64,000 bases of DNA, from positions 1-64,000 of the forward strand of contig NZ_QAJR01000018.1 of assembly GCF_003852545.1 (NCBI RefSeq), written 5' to 3'. Of this stretch, positions 1 to 6,628 are shown in pieces (positions within the stretch are counted from its first letter, which is position 1; each line of letters opens with the position of its first letter). A model generated the notes under the pieces. It did not search any database. It saw only the letters and a list, made by a program, of their open reading frames with translations, and was not told the DNA's origin. This DNA comes from Acidovorax sp. FJL06. GTDB taxonomy: Bacteria; Pseudomonadota; Gammaproteobacteria; Burkholderiales; Burkholderiaceae_C. The translations under genes were made by a program, and so were the position numbers.

Positions 1-168
1 TTGCATCGGCACCAACACCCAGGGCCACAGCAGCGCGAGTTGCACGGGCTTGAGGAACAGGAAGACTCCCTCGTGGTCGATGGAGAACGAGAAAGGGCCG
101 GTGTTGGCCGAAGGGTTGGAGAGCACGTACCAATCGAGCTTGGCAATGCCCAAATCGAGCTTGACCAT
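1..168 (-). CDS. Small hypothetical protein, partial at the window edge
   Basis: An open frame starts at an ATG (168-166) and runs off the left edge after 56 codons. The start is preceded by AGAGG at a good ribosome-binding distance. Codon third positions are mostly G or C, as in real genes here. The peptide begins MVKLDLGIAKLDWYVL and has a hydrophobic stretch near residues 38-55, so it could enter a membrane. I recognise no family. It lies on the integrated element that ends at the tRNA-Phe scar and reads the same way as both regulators. Another frame overlaps it, so only one of the two may be real here. Confidence 0.35.
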   Translation of the reverse strand, partial: MVKLDLGIAKLDWYVLSNPSANTGPFSFSIDHEGVFLFLKPVQLALLWPWVLVPMQ

Positions 169-418
169 GATTCGGGGCCTCTGTGTGGGGTGTGGATGGG
201 GTGTTCTGGGCTGGGGCTGCGGCGGGGCGTTGTGGCCCTGCGTCCAGCTCGCCACGGGTGATGAAAACCGTGCGGGGGTCCTGCCAGGTCAGTAGAAAAC
301 CGGCAGCGCGCCAAACGGCCACATAGCCGTCGAAGCACTGAAGCTGGCGGAAGCGCTTGCACCGGCCATCGGGTAGCGTGGCCCTGGCGATCCACCCGCC
401 GCCGTCTGCCTGGTCCAC
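1..418 (-). CDS. Small hypothetical protein of the integrated element, end unresolved
   Basis: Reading leftward from a GTG at 418-416, an open frame gives a compact plausible protein: a basic, aromatic-rich segment (key parts ATLPDGRCKRFRQ and FDGYVAVWRAAGFLLTWQDPR) followed by a Pro/Ala/Thr-rich tail from about position 235. Third-position bias is good up to there. The frame then continues without a stop to the window edge and overlaps the better-initiated frame starting at 168. The true end is therefore unknown, and a frameshift or a stop outside the window is possible. It is the first frame downstream of the XRE regulator at 569-1336. No family recognised. Confidence 0.35.
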   Translation of the reverse strand, partial: MDQADGGGWIARATLPDGRCKRFRQLQCFDGYVAVWRAAGFLLTWQDPRTVFITRGELDAGPQRPAAAPAQNTPSTPHTEAPNHGQARFGHCQARLVRALQPFGQHRPFLVLHRPRGSLPVPQARATRAAVALGVGADA

Positions 419-482
419 CGCCCTGGCGGACCTGGTTCCCTCCCCCCCCGCATGCACTGGCGTGCAAGCGGGTGCCCCGGTC

Positions 483-536
483 GGCGCCTTGTGGCGCCAC
501 GTCTGGGGAGGGCAGGGGGGCACAGAAGCCCCCTGT
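483..536. other. Two stem-loops downstream of an XRE regulator gene
   Basis: Just past the stop of the leftward XRE gene (569) lie two hairpins. One is GGCGCC-ttgt-GGCGCC around 483-498. The other is CAGGGGGGC-acagaa-GCCCCCTG around 513-535. No clear run of T follows on the minus strand, so a terminator is uncertain. They could be RNA processing or attenuation structures between element genes. Confidence 0.4.
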
Positions 537-568
537 TGATCAATGAGGTGGCGCATTGCCGCCGCGCC

Positions 569-1336
569 TCAACCGACCAACGCGTGCAGCACCTCCACCG
601 GCTCAGCGCGGCCCTTGCGGCGCGCCTGAGCCTCTTTGTCGTCGTGCACCGTGGCTCGCTGCACATCGGCCATTGCGGCCTGCAGCAGCTCGCCATGAGT
701 TTTTGCGTCAGCGGCGAGTTTGATCGGGTCGCCATCGGGCACCGCAACGGGGGCACGGCCCAGCAGCTTTGCGAACAGCAGGCCGTTTTCGGCGAGCAGC
801 TTTTGAATGGCGATCTGTTGCGCTTGGGCGGTTGCGTCGATGGAGGTACTGAAAAGAACACCGCGCGAGAGCTTCCGTTCAAGTGCCGCTGTCAGGCTGG
901 TCTCGTTGTCCTCGATGCACTCAAAGATGGCATCGATTTGCTTGTCGCTCAGGCTGGGATCGATGCGGATGTGATGGAGCTTGGATGCGATGGGGCGCGC
1001 TGGTTTTCCTTGGTTTTCCGAGGGAGAACCATCAGTTTCGCCAGCGGCGCTGGCCGTTTTACCAACCACGCCTGCGGGGAAAACATCGCCCCGCGCCTTG
1101 GCCTTTGCGCCGGGTGCATCGTCATCGTGAAAGTCATAGCCCTCGCCCTCGTAGAACTCGCGCAGGTCATTGAGGAACTGGGCATCGGGCACATAGTTGC
1201 CCGATTCGAAGCGCTTGATCTTGTGGGCGGGGAGATTGGACTTCTCGGCGGCCTGTGCTTGGCTTAGGCCGAGAAAGTTACGGGCGGCGCGTGCCTCGTT
1301 GGGGGAGAGCGCAAGTGCAGAAAAATCGATGATCAT
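569..1336 (-). CDS. XRE-family helix-turn-helix regulator of an integrated element
   Basis: A 255-aa DNA-binding regulator. Residues about 14-55 form a Cro/CI-type helix-turn-helix (motifs ARNFLGLSQAQAAE, HKIKRFESGNYVPD). The middle is acidic and low in complexity, and the C-terminal half is helical and charged with no named domain. The start is firm: ATG at 1336-1334 with AAGGAG just upstream. The gene has its own consensus promoter (TTGACC, 17 bp, TATGAT) flanked by two palindromes, so it probably represses itself. It and the second regulator at 1447-2061 read away from the tRNA-Phe scar, as genes at the end of a prophage or integrative element often do. Which genes it controls beyond itself cannot be seen. 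Confidence 0.85.
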   Translation of the reverse strand: MIIDFSALALSPNEARAARNFLGLSQAQAAEKSNLPAHKIKRFESGNYVPDAQFLNDLREFYEGEGYDFHDDDAPGAKAKARGDVFPAGVVGKTASAAGETDGSPSENQGKPARPIASKLHHIRIDPSLSDKQIDAIFECIEDNETSLTAALERKLSRGVLFSTSIDATAQAQQIAIQKLLAENGLLFAKLLGRAPVAVPDGDPIKLAADAKTHGELLQAAMADVQRATVHDDKEAQARRKGRAEPVEVLHALVG

Positions 1337-1349
1337 CAGAACTCCTTAT

Positions 1350-1385
1350 GAAAACAGAACAGGCGTAAGTGCCTGATCTGTTTTC
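1350..1385. promoter_or_regulatory. Operator palindrome downstream of the XRE promoter -10
   Basis: A near-perfect inverted repeat: GAAAACAGAACAGGC (1350-1364), six bases, then GCCTGATCTGTTTTC (1371-1385). Fourteen of fifteen arm positions are complementary. It lies directly after the -10 box of the leftward promoter and 14 bases before the start codon of the XRE gene. Binding there would block transcription. Confidence 0.75.
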
Positions 1386-1386
1386 A

Positions 1387-1415
1387 ATCATAGGGTGGTT
1401 ACCAAAACAGGTCAA
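1387..1415 (-). promoter_or_regulatory. Sigma-70 promoter of the XRE regulator
   Basis: On the minus strand, TTGACC (1415-1410) and TATGAT (1392-1387) are separated by exactly 17 bases. This is close to consensus and well placed for the gene starting at 1336. Both boxes overlap or adjoin the two operator palindromes, which suggests a repressor-controlled switch. Confidence 0.85.
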
Positions 1416-1433
1416 GCGTTCTGATTTGTTTTC
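1403..1433. promoter_or_regulatory. Second operator palindrome, covering the -35 box
   Basis: The half site AAAACAGGTCA (1404-1414) is mirrored by TGATTTGTTTT (1422-1432) with 9 of 11 positions complementary. The half-sites resemble those at 1350-1385 (AAAACAG/A, then TCAG). It covers the -35 region, so two dimers could bracket the promoter. Confidence 0.65.
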
Positions 1434-1446
1434 TTTTTACATTTGT

Positions 1447-2061
1447 CTATGAAGGGCGTGTGGTCGATTCTTCTAAGCTATTTTCCATGCGCTGCCGTGT
1501 CGTCGTGACAAGTTTGACGAGTTCTTCCTCTGAAACCTTTATTGCACCGTCTGCAGCAGTCACGCTGTCCAACGCAATCAATGCTTCTTTGGCCGCGCTC
1601 ATGAGCATCGCTGATGCCCCGGGATTCCGTGCGCGCATGAGCCCTGCCACGATCCGGAGAAGACTCATTACCTCTTCTTCATCCATGAGAGACGCCATCA
1701 GTGGCATGCACATGGTGTAGAAAAGACCTGCCAGCTCAGGCCGTGCGCGTACCTTCCGATAGAAGGATGTGAACTCTGAAGGGTTTGCTTCGAATTCGTC
1801 GCTGCCAAATAACAGCCGGTTGGGCGATATCTGCAACGCGGCGCAGAGCAGCCGTATTTCACGTGCACCCGGCTTAGTCCGAGCACGCTCGTAGCCGTGA
1901 AGTACGGTTTTCGAAATGCCAGTTTGCTTGCTCAAATCCGCAATGGACAGGCCAGCATCCACTCGTGCGCTCTGCAGTTGAAAGGAGATCGAGTCGCTGT
2001 CATTCGCCGGGTCGCGTTTGACGCTGTCGTTCTTTTCGGTGGAGGGGTCGGGCGTGTTCAC
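1447..2061 (-). CDS. XRE-family regulator with HTH and helical C-terminal domain
   Basis: About 204 aa if the GTG at 2061-2059 is the start. An XRE helix-turn-helix sits near residues 23-75 (motifs LQSARVDAGLSIADLSKQTG, TVLHGYERARTKPG). A helical C-terminal region rich in Met and Glu follows, which may be for oligomerisation or effector binding. The frame stays open upstream to 2289, but that extension reads through the antisense of the tRNA-Phe remnant and gives the false peptide WGGIEPPTQGFSI, so it is not coding. No strong ribosome-binding site precedes the GTG. On the minus strand TTGTGC and TATCCT about 30 bases upstream could be a weak promoter. It is the gene closest to the element end. 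Confidence 0.75.
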   Translation of the reverse strand: MNTPDPSTEKNDSVKRDPANDSDSISFQLQSARVDAGLSIADLSKQTGISKTVLHGYERARTKPGAREIRLLCAALQISPNRLLFGSDEFEANPSEFTSFYRKVRARPELAGLFYTMCMPLMASLMDEEEVMSLLRIVAGLMRARNPGASAMLMSAAKEALIALDSVTAADGAIKVSEEELVKLVTTTRQRMENSLEESTTRPS

Positions 2062-2181
2062 TCTTGCATCTACAAATAGCTGGGGGCTTGAGGATACACG
2101 CGGCTTGCCGTGGCACAATCCCGCTCCCCTTTGTAGAGGGCTTTTTCTTGTTGGCCGTTGATCCGCAAGGTTTTTTTGAGA

Positions 2182-2228
2182 GATTGAAAATCCTTGTGTC
2201 GGTGGTTCGATTCCGCCCCAGGCCACCA
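2182..2228 (+). other. tRNA-Phe(GAA) 3'-half duplicate: attachment-site scar of an integrated element
   Basis: The 47 bases match the 3' part of tRNA-Phe: the anticodon loop TTGAAAA with anticodon GAA, the variable region, a T-arm (GGTGG TTCGATT CCGCC), the acceptor strand CCAGGCC, discriminator A and an encoded CCA. The 5' half is absent. Bases just upstream do not form an anticodon stem with the 3' strand (AGAGA opposite TCCTT) and no D-arm is present. This is what integrases leave when they insert at a tRNA 3' end. The intact tRNA-Phe should be at the other end of the element, left of this window. Confidence 0.88.
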
Positions 2229-2230
2229 AA

Positions 2231-2269
2231 CAAAAAGCCCTTGATTTGAAAGAATCAAGGGCTTTTTCA
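2231..2269 (+). terminator. Rho-independent terminator of the tRNA-Phe locus
   Basis: Directly after the tRNA CCA is a strong hairpin: AAGCCCTTGATT, loop TGAAAG, AATCAAGGGCTT, followed by a T run. It fits as the native terminator of the tRNA-Phe gene, left behind on the chromosomal side of the insertion. Confidence 0.85.
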
Positions 2270-2415
2270 ATTTCGCGCGTCGCAACCATGGCGCGGTGGT
2301 GGGGGGCCGGTGTCGTCCTCTACCGGGCCGGTGTCGCCTTCGCCGCAGGTGCATCCGGGCGGCTTGCCCTGCTGCACTCCGCGCATTCCTTTCCTGTCTC
2401 TCCCGCTTGCTTTCC

Positions 2416-3669
2416 ATGTCCCTTCTGCACGACACCACCCTCGGTATCGACTTTGGTACTTCCAATTCCGCCATGGCCGTGCGCCAGGGGGCGGGCCCTG
2501 CGCGGATGATTGCGCTGGAAGGGGTTGCGCACACGCTGCCGACGGCGCTGTTCTTCAACGGTGAAGACCATCGCACGCACTTTGGGCGCGATGCCGTGGG
2601 GCAGTACCTGGCGGGGACCGAGGGGCGCCTGATGCGCTCGCTCAAGAGCCTGCTGGGCAGCGCGCTGCTGCAGGACAAGACGGCCGTGCACAACCAGCTG
2701 GTGAGCTACCAGGACATCATCAGCCTGTTCCTGCGCATGCTGGCGCAGAAGGCCCGCGAAGAGCTGGGCGGCCTGCCTGCGCGCGTGGTGATGGGGCGGC
2801 CCGTGCATTTTGTGGATGGCGATGCTGATCGTGACCAGCAGGCGGAAGACGCGCTGCGGCAGGCCGCGCTGGGGGCGGGGTTTGAGAACGTATCCTTCCA
2901 GTTCGAGCCCATTGCGGCCGCGCTGGACTATGAGCAGCGCATCGCGCACGAGTCGCTGGTGCTGGTGGTGGACATTGGCGGGGGCACCTCGGACTTCACC
3001 GTGGTGCGTCTGGGGCCCGAGCGCATGGCCCGCGCGGACCGCAGTGCGGACGTGCTGGCCACCACGGGCGTGCACATCGGTGGCACGGACTTCGACCGCC
3101 GCCTGAGCCTGGACCTGCTCATGCCCTTGCTGGGTTTTCGCCACGCCGGTCCCACGGGGCGTGAGGTGCCGAGCCGCGTGTTCTTCGACCTCTCGACCTG
3201 GCACCTGATCCAGTGGCTGTATGCGCCCCGGGCCTTGCGCGACGCGCAGAACCTGCGCACTGACTATGCCGATGCGCGCCTGCACGGGCGGCTGATGCGC
3301 GTGCTCAATGAGCGCCTGGGGCATCGTCTGGCCAACACGGTGGAGCAGGCCAAGATTGCGGCCTCGCAGTCGGACGCCGATGCGCCCATGCCGCTGGACT
3401 GGATCGAGCCGGCGCTGGCTGCGGCGGTGACATCGCAGGGGCTGGCGCAGTTCCTTGCACAGCCGCTGGCACAGGTGGTGGCCTGCGCGCAGGACTGCGT
3501 GCGCAGCGCAGGGCTGGCGGGGCAGGGCCTGGAGGCGATCTACCTCACCGGGGGCTCATCGGCACTGCGGCCGCTGCGGCAGGCGCTGCAGGCCGCGTTT
3601 CCGGACACGCCGCAGGTCGAGGGGGACTTGTTCGGTGGCGTGGCGGCGGGCCTGGCCGTATCGGGTTGA
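2416..3669 (+). CDS. yegD: Hsp70-family chaperone-like protein YegD
   Basis: A 417-aa Hsp70-type ATPase domain protein, close in length to E. coli YegD (about 450 aa). The N-terminus has phosphate-1 GIDFGTSNSAMAV (residues 10-22). Further in come the phosphate-2 motif DIGGGTSDFTVV and, near the C-terminus, the adenosine motif TGGSSALRPL. The protein has no DnaK-type substrate-binding or lid domain, as in YegD. Its client is unknown. The start at 2416 (MSLL) fits the fold. Upstream in-frame codons only extend into low-information sequence next to the tRNA terminator. It is the first chromosomal gene after the element. Confidence 0.85.
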   Translation: MSLLHDTTLGIDFGTSNSAMAVRQGAGPARMIALEGVAHTLPTALFFNGEDHRTHFGRDAVGQYLAGTEGRLMRSLKSLLGSALLQDKTAVHNQLVSYQDIISLFLRMLAQKAREELGGLPARVVMGRPVHFVDGDADRDQQAEDALRQAALGAGFENVSFQFEPIAAALDYEQRIAHESLVLVVDIGGGTSDFTVVRLGPERMARADRSADVLATTGVHIGGTDFDRRLSLDLLMPLLGFRHAGPTGREVPSRVFFDLSTWHLIQWLYAPRALRDAQNLRTDYADARLHGRLMRVLNERLGHRLANTVEQAKIAASQSDADAPMPLDWIEPALAAAVTSQGLAQFLAQPLAQVVACAQDCVRSAGLAGQGLEAIYLTGGSSALRPLRQALQAAFPDTPQVEGDLFGGVAAGLAVSG

Positions 3670-3673
3670 TTGT

Positions 3674-3725
3674 TTGCTATGAAGTATGTAGCTGTTTGCG
3701 CTTGACCGGTGGGCGTTGGCGGCCG
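3674..3725. repeat. Family A interspersed repeat (degenerate)
   Basis: Contains TAGCTGTTTGCGCTTGACC followed by a decayed second arm. It matches the TAGCTG-nnn-GCGCTT ... AAGCGC repeat found at a dozen places in this window. It lies between yegD and the convergent rsmI gene. Confidence 0.6.
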
Positions 3726-3752
3726 TTTTCTTCAATTCATGATGGTGAGCGG

Positions 3753-3776
3753 GTCAGTCAGTCAGTCAGTCAGTCA
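3753..3776. repeat. Tetranucleotide tandem repeat (GTCA)6
   Basis: Six perfect GTCA units. The leftward rsmI gene ends inside the array, because TGAC repeats contain a stop in every frame. Changes in copy number would therefore hardly alter the protein. No gene start or promoter depends on it. Confidence 0.9.
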
Positions 3777-4723
3777 GCCGCCGCGCCACCACTGTCGCCG
3801 TTGCCATCGCCATCGCGCTTCCACGCCAGGGCGGTGTCATACAGCACATTGCGCGACGCGCCGGTGATGTCGGCCGCCAGGCGCACGGCGCTTTTCAGGG
3901 GCAGTTCGGCCAGCAGCAGGCGCAGCACCCGCAGGCTATCGCCGTCGTTGCCCACCACGGGCACGGGGTGCAGCAGCACCACGAATTCGCCGCGCGAGCG
4001 CTGGGGCGAACCGCCGAGCCAGGCGGTCAGGGCCTGGGCGGGCTGGGTGGTGATTTCTTCAAACTGCTTGGTCAGCTCGCGTGCCAGGGTCACGGGCCGC
4101 GTGCCCAGCACGGCCAGGGCCTGAGCCAGTTCGCCGATGCGGTGGGGGGCTTCCAGCAGCACCACGCAGCGCGGCTCGCTGGCCAGCTGCTGCTGGATCA
4201 CCGTGGCGCGCTCTGCGTTCTTCACGGGCAGAAAACCGGCAAATACAAAACCACCATGCTCGGCGCTGTGGACCACGGCACCGGCCGCACTGAGGGCCGT
4301 GGTGATGCTGCTGGCACCGGGCAGGGGCATGGCGCGCAGGCCTGCGGCGTGCACGGCCGCCACCAGGCGGGCGCCGGGGTCGCTCACACCGGGGGTGCCG
4401 GCATCGCTCACATACACCACGCGCTGGCCTTGCTGCAGCCGCTGCACCACGGCCTGCGCGGCCTCGGCCTCGTTGTGCTGGTGCACGGCCAAAAGCTGGG
4501 CTGCGCCCTTGTCGATGCCATAGGCGCGCAGCAGGGCCTGGGTGTGGCGCGTGTCCTCACAGGCCACGGTGTCGGCCAGCTGCAGCACGTGCAGTGCGCG
4601 CAGCGTGATGTCGGCCAGGTTGCCGATGGGCGTGGCCACGATGTACAGGGCGCCCTCTGGATAATGCTGCGCAGCCGCTGCATCGTGTGCGGCGCCCAGG
4701 GCTGAAGCGAAAGAGGCGCTCAA
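3770..4723 (-). CDS. rsmI: 16S rRNA 2'-O-ribose C1402 methyltransferase RsmI
   Basis: A 317-aa SAM-dependent tetrapyrrole-methylase-fold enzyme that methylates the ribose of C1402 in 16S rRNA. Visible motifs are YIVATPIGNLADITLRAL (from residue 27), CEDTRHT, VSDAGTPGVSDPGARLV, LPGASS and, in the C-terminal part, ELTKQFEE. Upstream in-frame sequence is the antisense of yraN, so the start must be near residue L26. The best choice is TTG at 4723-4721, preceded by AAGGA at 6 bases. This start codon shares base 4723 with the divergent yraN start. In E. coli rsmI (yraL) is also next to yraN-diaA-dolP. The C-terminus is a Gly/Asp-rich tail running into a tandem repeat. Confidence 0.92.
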   Translation of the reverse strand: MSASFASALGAAHDAAAAQHYPEGALYIVATPIGNLADITLRALHVLQLADTVACEDTRHTQALLRAYGIDKGAAQLLAVHQHNEAEAAQAVVQRLQQGQRVVYVSDAGTPGVSDPGARLVAAVHAAGLRAMPLPGASSITTALSAAGAVVHSAEHGGFVFAGFLPVKNAERATVIQQQLASEPRCVVLLEAPHRIGELAQALAVLGTRPVTLARELTKQFEEITTQPAQALTAWLGGSPQRSRGEFVVLLHPVPVVGNDGDSLRVLRLLLAELPLKSAVRLAADITGASRNVLYDTALAWKRDGDGNGDSGGAAAD

Positions 4724-5157
4724 TGAAATTCCTTGAAAAGAGAAAGCCGGAAGGCGCACCGGGAGTGGCGGCCAAGACCACCACCACCACCACCGCGACA
4801 GCGGCAACGACGCGCGAACGTGGCAATGCTGCCGAGGACCGGGCCCTGGCCCATCTGCAGGCGGCGGGCCTGCAACTGGTGGTGCGCAATTATCGGACGC
4901 CTGGGCGCGGCGGTGGCGAGATTGACCTGGTGATGCGCGAGCGGGACGGCACGCTGGTGTTTGTGGAAGTGCGCAGCCGAGCCGGCAGTGCATTCGGAGG
5001 CGCGGGGGCGAGCATCAGTGCCACCAAGCAGCAGCGCATCATTTTTGCGGCCCGGCACTACCTGCTGCGCCTGCCGTCCCCGCCGCCCTGCCGCTTCGAT
5101 GTGGTGCTGGTCGAGGCCTCGCTGCAATGGCTCAAGGCGGCCTTCGATGCGCAGTAG
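4723..5157 (+). CDS. yraN: UPF0102 family protein YraN
   Basis: 144 aa. Contains the YraN signature of a predicted Holliday-junction-resolvase-like fold: GNAAEDRALAHLQAAGL, the GEIDLVM motif, and VFVEVRSR with the Glu typical of restriction-enzyme-like cores. Function is not established in the family. The N-terminal 30 residues are low in complexity, with a run of Thr coded by ACC repeats. This differs from typical YraN and looks like microsatellite expansion. ATG 4723 has AGAGG upstream. diaA follows about 100 bp downstream. Confidence 0.88.
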   Translation: MKFLEKRKPEGAPGVAAKTTTTTTATAATTRERGNAAEDRALAHLQAAGLQLVVRNYRTPGRGGGEIDLVMRERDGTLVFVEVRSRAGSAFGGAGASISATKQQRIIFAARHYLLRLPSPPPCRFDVVLVEASLQWLKAAFDAQ

Positions 5158-5256
5158 CCGCCGCGTTCCGTGTGGGCCATTTGGGCGGCAGCGTAAAGCC
5201 AGTGACTACGGTTTGCTACAAAAGCTGTAACACGCGGCGGGTATCATCGGGCCCTC

Positions 5257-5856
5257 ATGCTTGAGCAACGCATCCAACAGCATTTCATCGACAGCGCCGA
5301 CCTGAAGTACCAGGCCGCGCAAGCCCTCAGCCACCCCATCGCTGCCGCCGTGCAGGCCGTGCTGGCCTGCGTGACCAGCGGCGGCAAGGTGCTGGCCTGC
5401 GGCAACGGCCCCTCAGCCGCCGAGGCCCAGCAGTTTGCCGCCTTCTGTGTGGCCGGTTTTGAGCGCGAGCGGCCCGAGCTGGCCGCACTCGCACTGACCG
5501 CCGACAGCACCTTGTTGACGGCCGCCGCAGCGGCCAGCCAGGATGCGACCCAGCAGTTTGCCCGCCAGGTGCGGGCGCTGGGCCAGGCGGGCGATGTGCT
5601 GCTGGCCTTGTCGGTCACCGGCAATGACGCCAACCTGCTGGCCGCTACCGAGGCCGCCCACGAACGCGACATGACCGTGGTGGTGCTGACCGGCCGCACC
5701 GGCGGCAAGCTGGCCGCCCTGCTGCGCGAGACCGATGTGCTGATCAGCGTGCCCCACGACCGCGCGGCGCGCGTGCGTGAAGTCCATGCCCTGGCGCTGC
5801 ACTGCCTGTGCGACGGCGTGGACGCCCAGTTACTTGGTGAACAGGAGATTCCGTGA
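5257..5856 (+). CDS. diaA: SIS-domain protein, DiaA/GmhA family
   Basis: A 199-aa single SIS domain protein. Motifs: GGKVLACGNGPSAAEAQQFA near residues 43-62, VLLALSVTGNDANLL, a segment TVVVLTGRTGGKLAALL, and VREVHALALHCLCDGVD at the end. Family members are DiaA (binds DnaA and helps replication start) or GmhA (sedoheptulose-7-phosphate isomerase). The position between yraN and dolP, the same order as in E. coli yraN-diaA-yraP, favours DiaA. In place of the usual GNGGSAADAQH it has GNGPSAAEAQQ, which argues against active GmhA. It overlaps the next gene at TGATG. Confidence 0.8.
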   Translation: MLEQRIQQHFIDSADLKYQAAQALSHPIAAAVQAVLACVTSGGKVLACGNGPSAAEAQQFAAFCVAGFERERPELAALALTADSTLLTAAAAASQDATQQFARQVRALGQAGDVLLALSVTGNDANLLAATEAAHERDMTVVVLTGRTGGKLAALLRETDVLISVPHDRAARVREVHALALHCLCDGVDAQLLGEQEIP

Positions 5857-6521
5857 TGAACAACCCAACCCTGAACCGTACCCACCGTGCCGTGTGCACG
5901 GTGCTGGCCGCTGCGGCGCTGGCCGCTGGCCTGTCGGCCTGCGCCCCGCTGATCGTGGGAGGCGCTGTGGTGGGCGGCGTGATGGCCGTGGACCGCCGCA
6001 CCACCGGCACCCAGATCGAAGACGAGGGCATCGAGCTGCGTGCGGTCAACCGCATCCGCGAAACCCTGGGCGACCGCGCCCATGTCAACGTGACCAGCTA
6101 CAACCGCCAGGCGCTGCTGACCGGTGAAGTGCCCAATGCGCAAGACCGCCAGGCCGCCGAGCAGATCGTTTCGCAGGTCGAGAACGTGCGCTCGGTCGTC
6201 AACGACCTGGCCGTGATGCCCAGCAGCACGCTGGGCCAGCGTTCTACCGACACCTTCATCACCGGCAAGGTGCGCGCCAGCCTGGTGGACGCCCAGGACA
6301 TCTCGGCCAACTCCTTCAAGGTGGTGACCGAGCGCAACACCGTCTACCTGATGGGCCGCGTGTCGCAGCGCGAAGCCAACCGCGCCACCGACGTGGCCCG
6401 GGGTGTGAGCGATGTGCGCAAGGTGGTGCGTGTGTTCGAGATCGTCTCGGAAGAAGAGCTGCGCCGCATCGCGCCCCAGCCCGCGCCGGTGACGACGGAC
6501 ACCCCGCCCGCTGGAGGCTGA
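5856..6521 (+). CDS. dolP: BON-domain outer-membrane lipoprotein DolP (YraP)
   Basis: 221 aa with a lipoprotein signal (TVLAAAALAAGLSAC, lipobox LSAC) and a small Gly/Val segment after it. Two BON domains follow: one around residues 60-125 (VNVTSYNRQALLTGEV), a second around 130-205 (VYLMGRVSQREANRATDVA). DolP binds anionic phospholipids and supports outer-membrane integrity at division sites in E. coli. ATG 5856 is preferred over the adjacent GTG 5853 because AGGAG lies 8 bases before it. It overlaps the diaA stop by one base, so the two are translationally coupled. A strong terminator follows. Confidence 0.88.
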   Translation: MNNPTLNRTHRAVCTVLAAAALAAGLSACAPLIVGGAVVGGVMAVDRRTTGTQIEDEGIELRAVNRIRETLGDRAHVNVTSYNRQALLTGEVPNAQDRQAAEQIVSQVENVRSVVNDLAVMPSSTLGQRSTDTFITGKVRASLVDAQDISANSFKVVTERNTVYLMGRVSQREANRATDVARGVSDVRKVVRVFEIVSEEELRRIAPQPAPVTTDTPPAGG

Positions 6522-6555
6522 GGGCGACAGCCTCTGACCTCTGATGCCAGGGGCC

Positions 6556-6593
6556 AAGTCCCGAGCCGCGTTGCGTGGCCCGGGACTTTTTTC
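6556..6593 (+). terminator. Terminator after the yraN-diaA-dolP operon
   Basis: AAGTCCCGAGCC, a 9-base loop and GGCCCGGGACTT form a near-perfect stem followed by TTTTTTC. It closes the rightward operon and faces the convergent oxidoreductase gene. Confidence 0.85.
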
Positions 6594-6628
6594 TTGGGGC
6601 TCTGCGCGACGCGCCTCAGGGGGGCTTC

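Noticed and set aside
2182-2228. An intact functional tRNA-Phe
   Set aside because: No D-arm, no 5' acceptor strand, and the anticodon stem does not pair on its 5' side. Only the 3' half is present.
3753-3776. GTCA array as a phase-variation switch of rsmI
   Set aside because: The rsmI stop lies inside the array and every repeat frame contains TGA, so copy number cannot switch the protein on or off.
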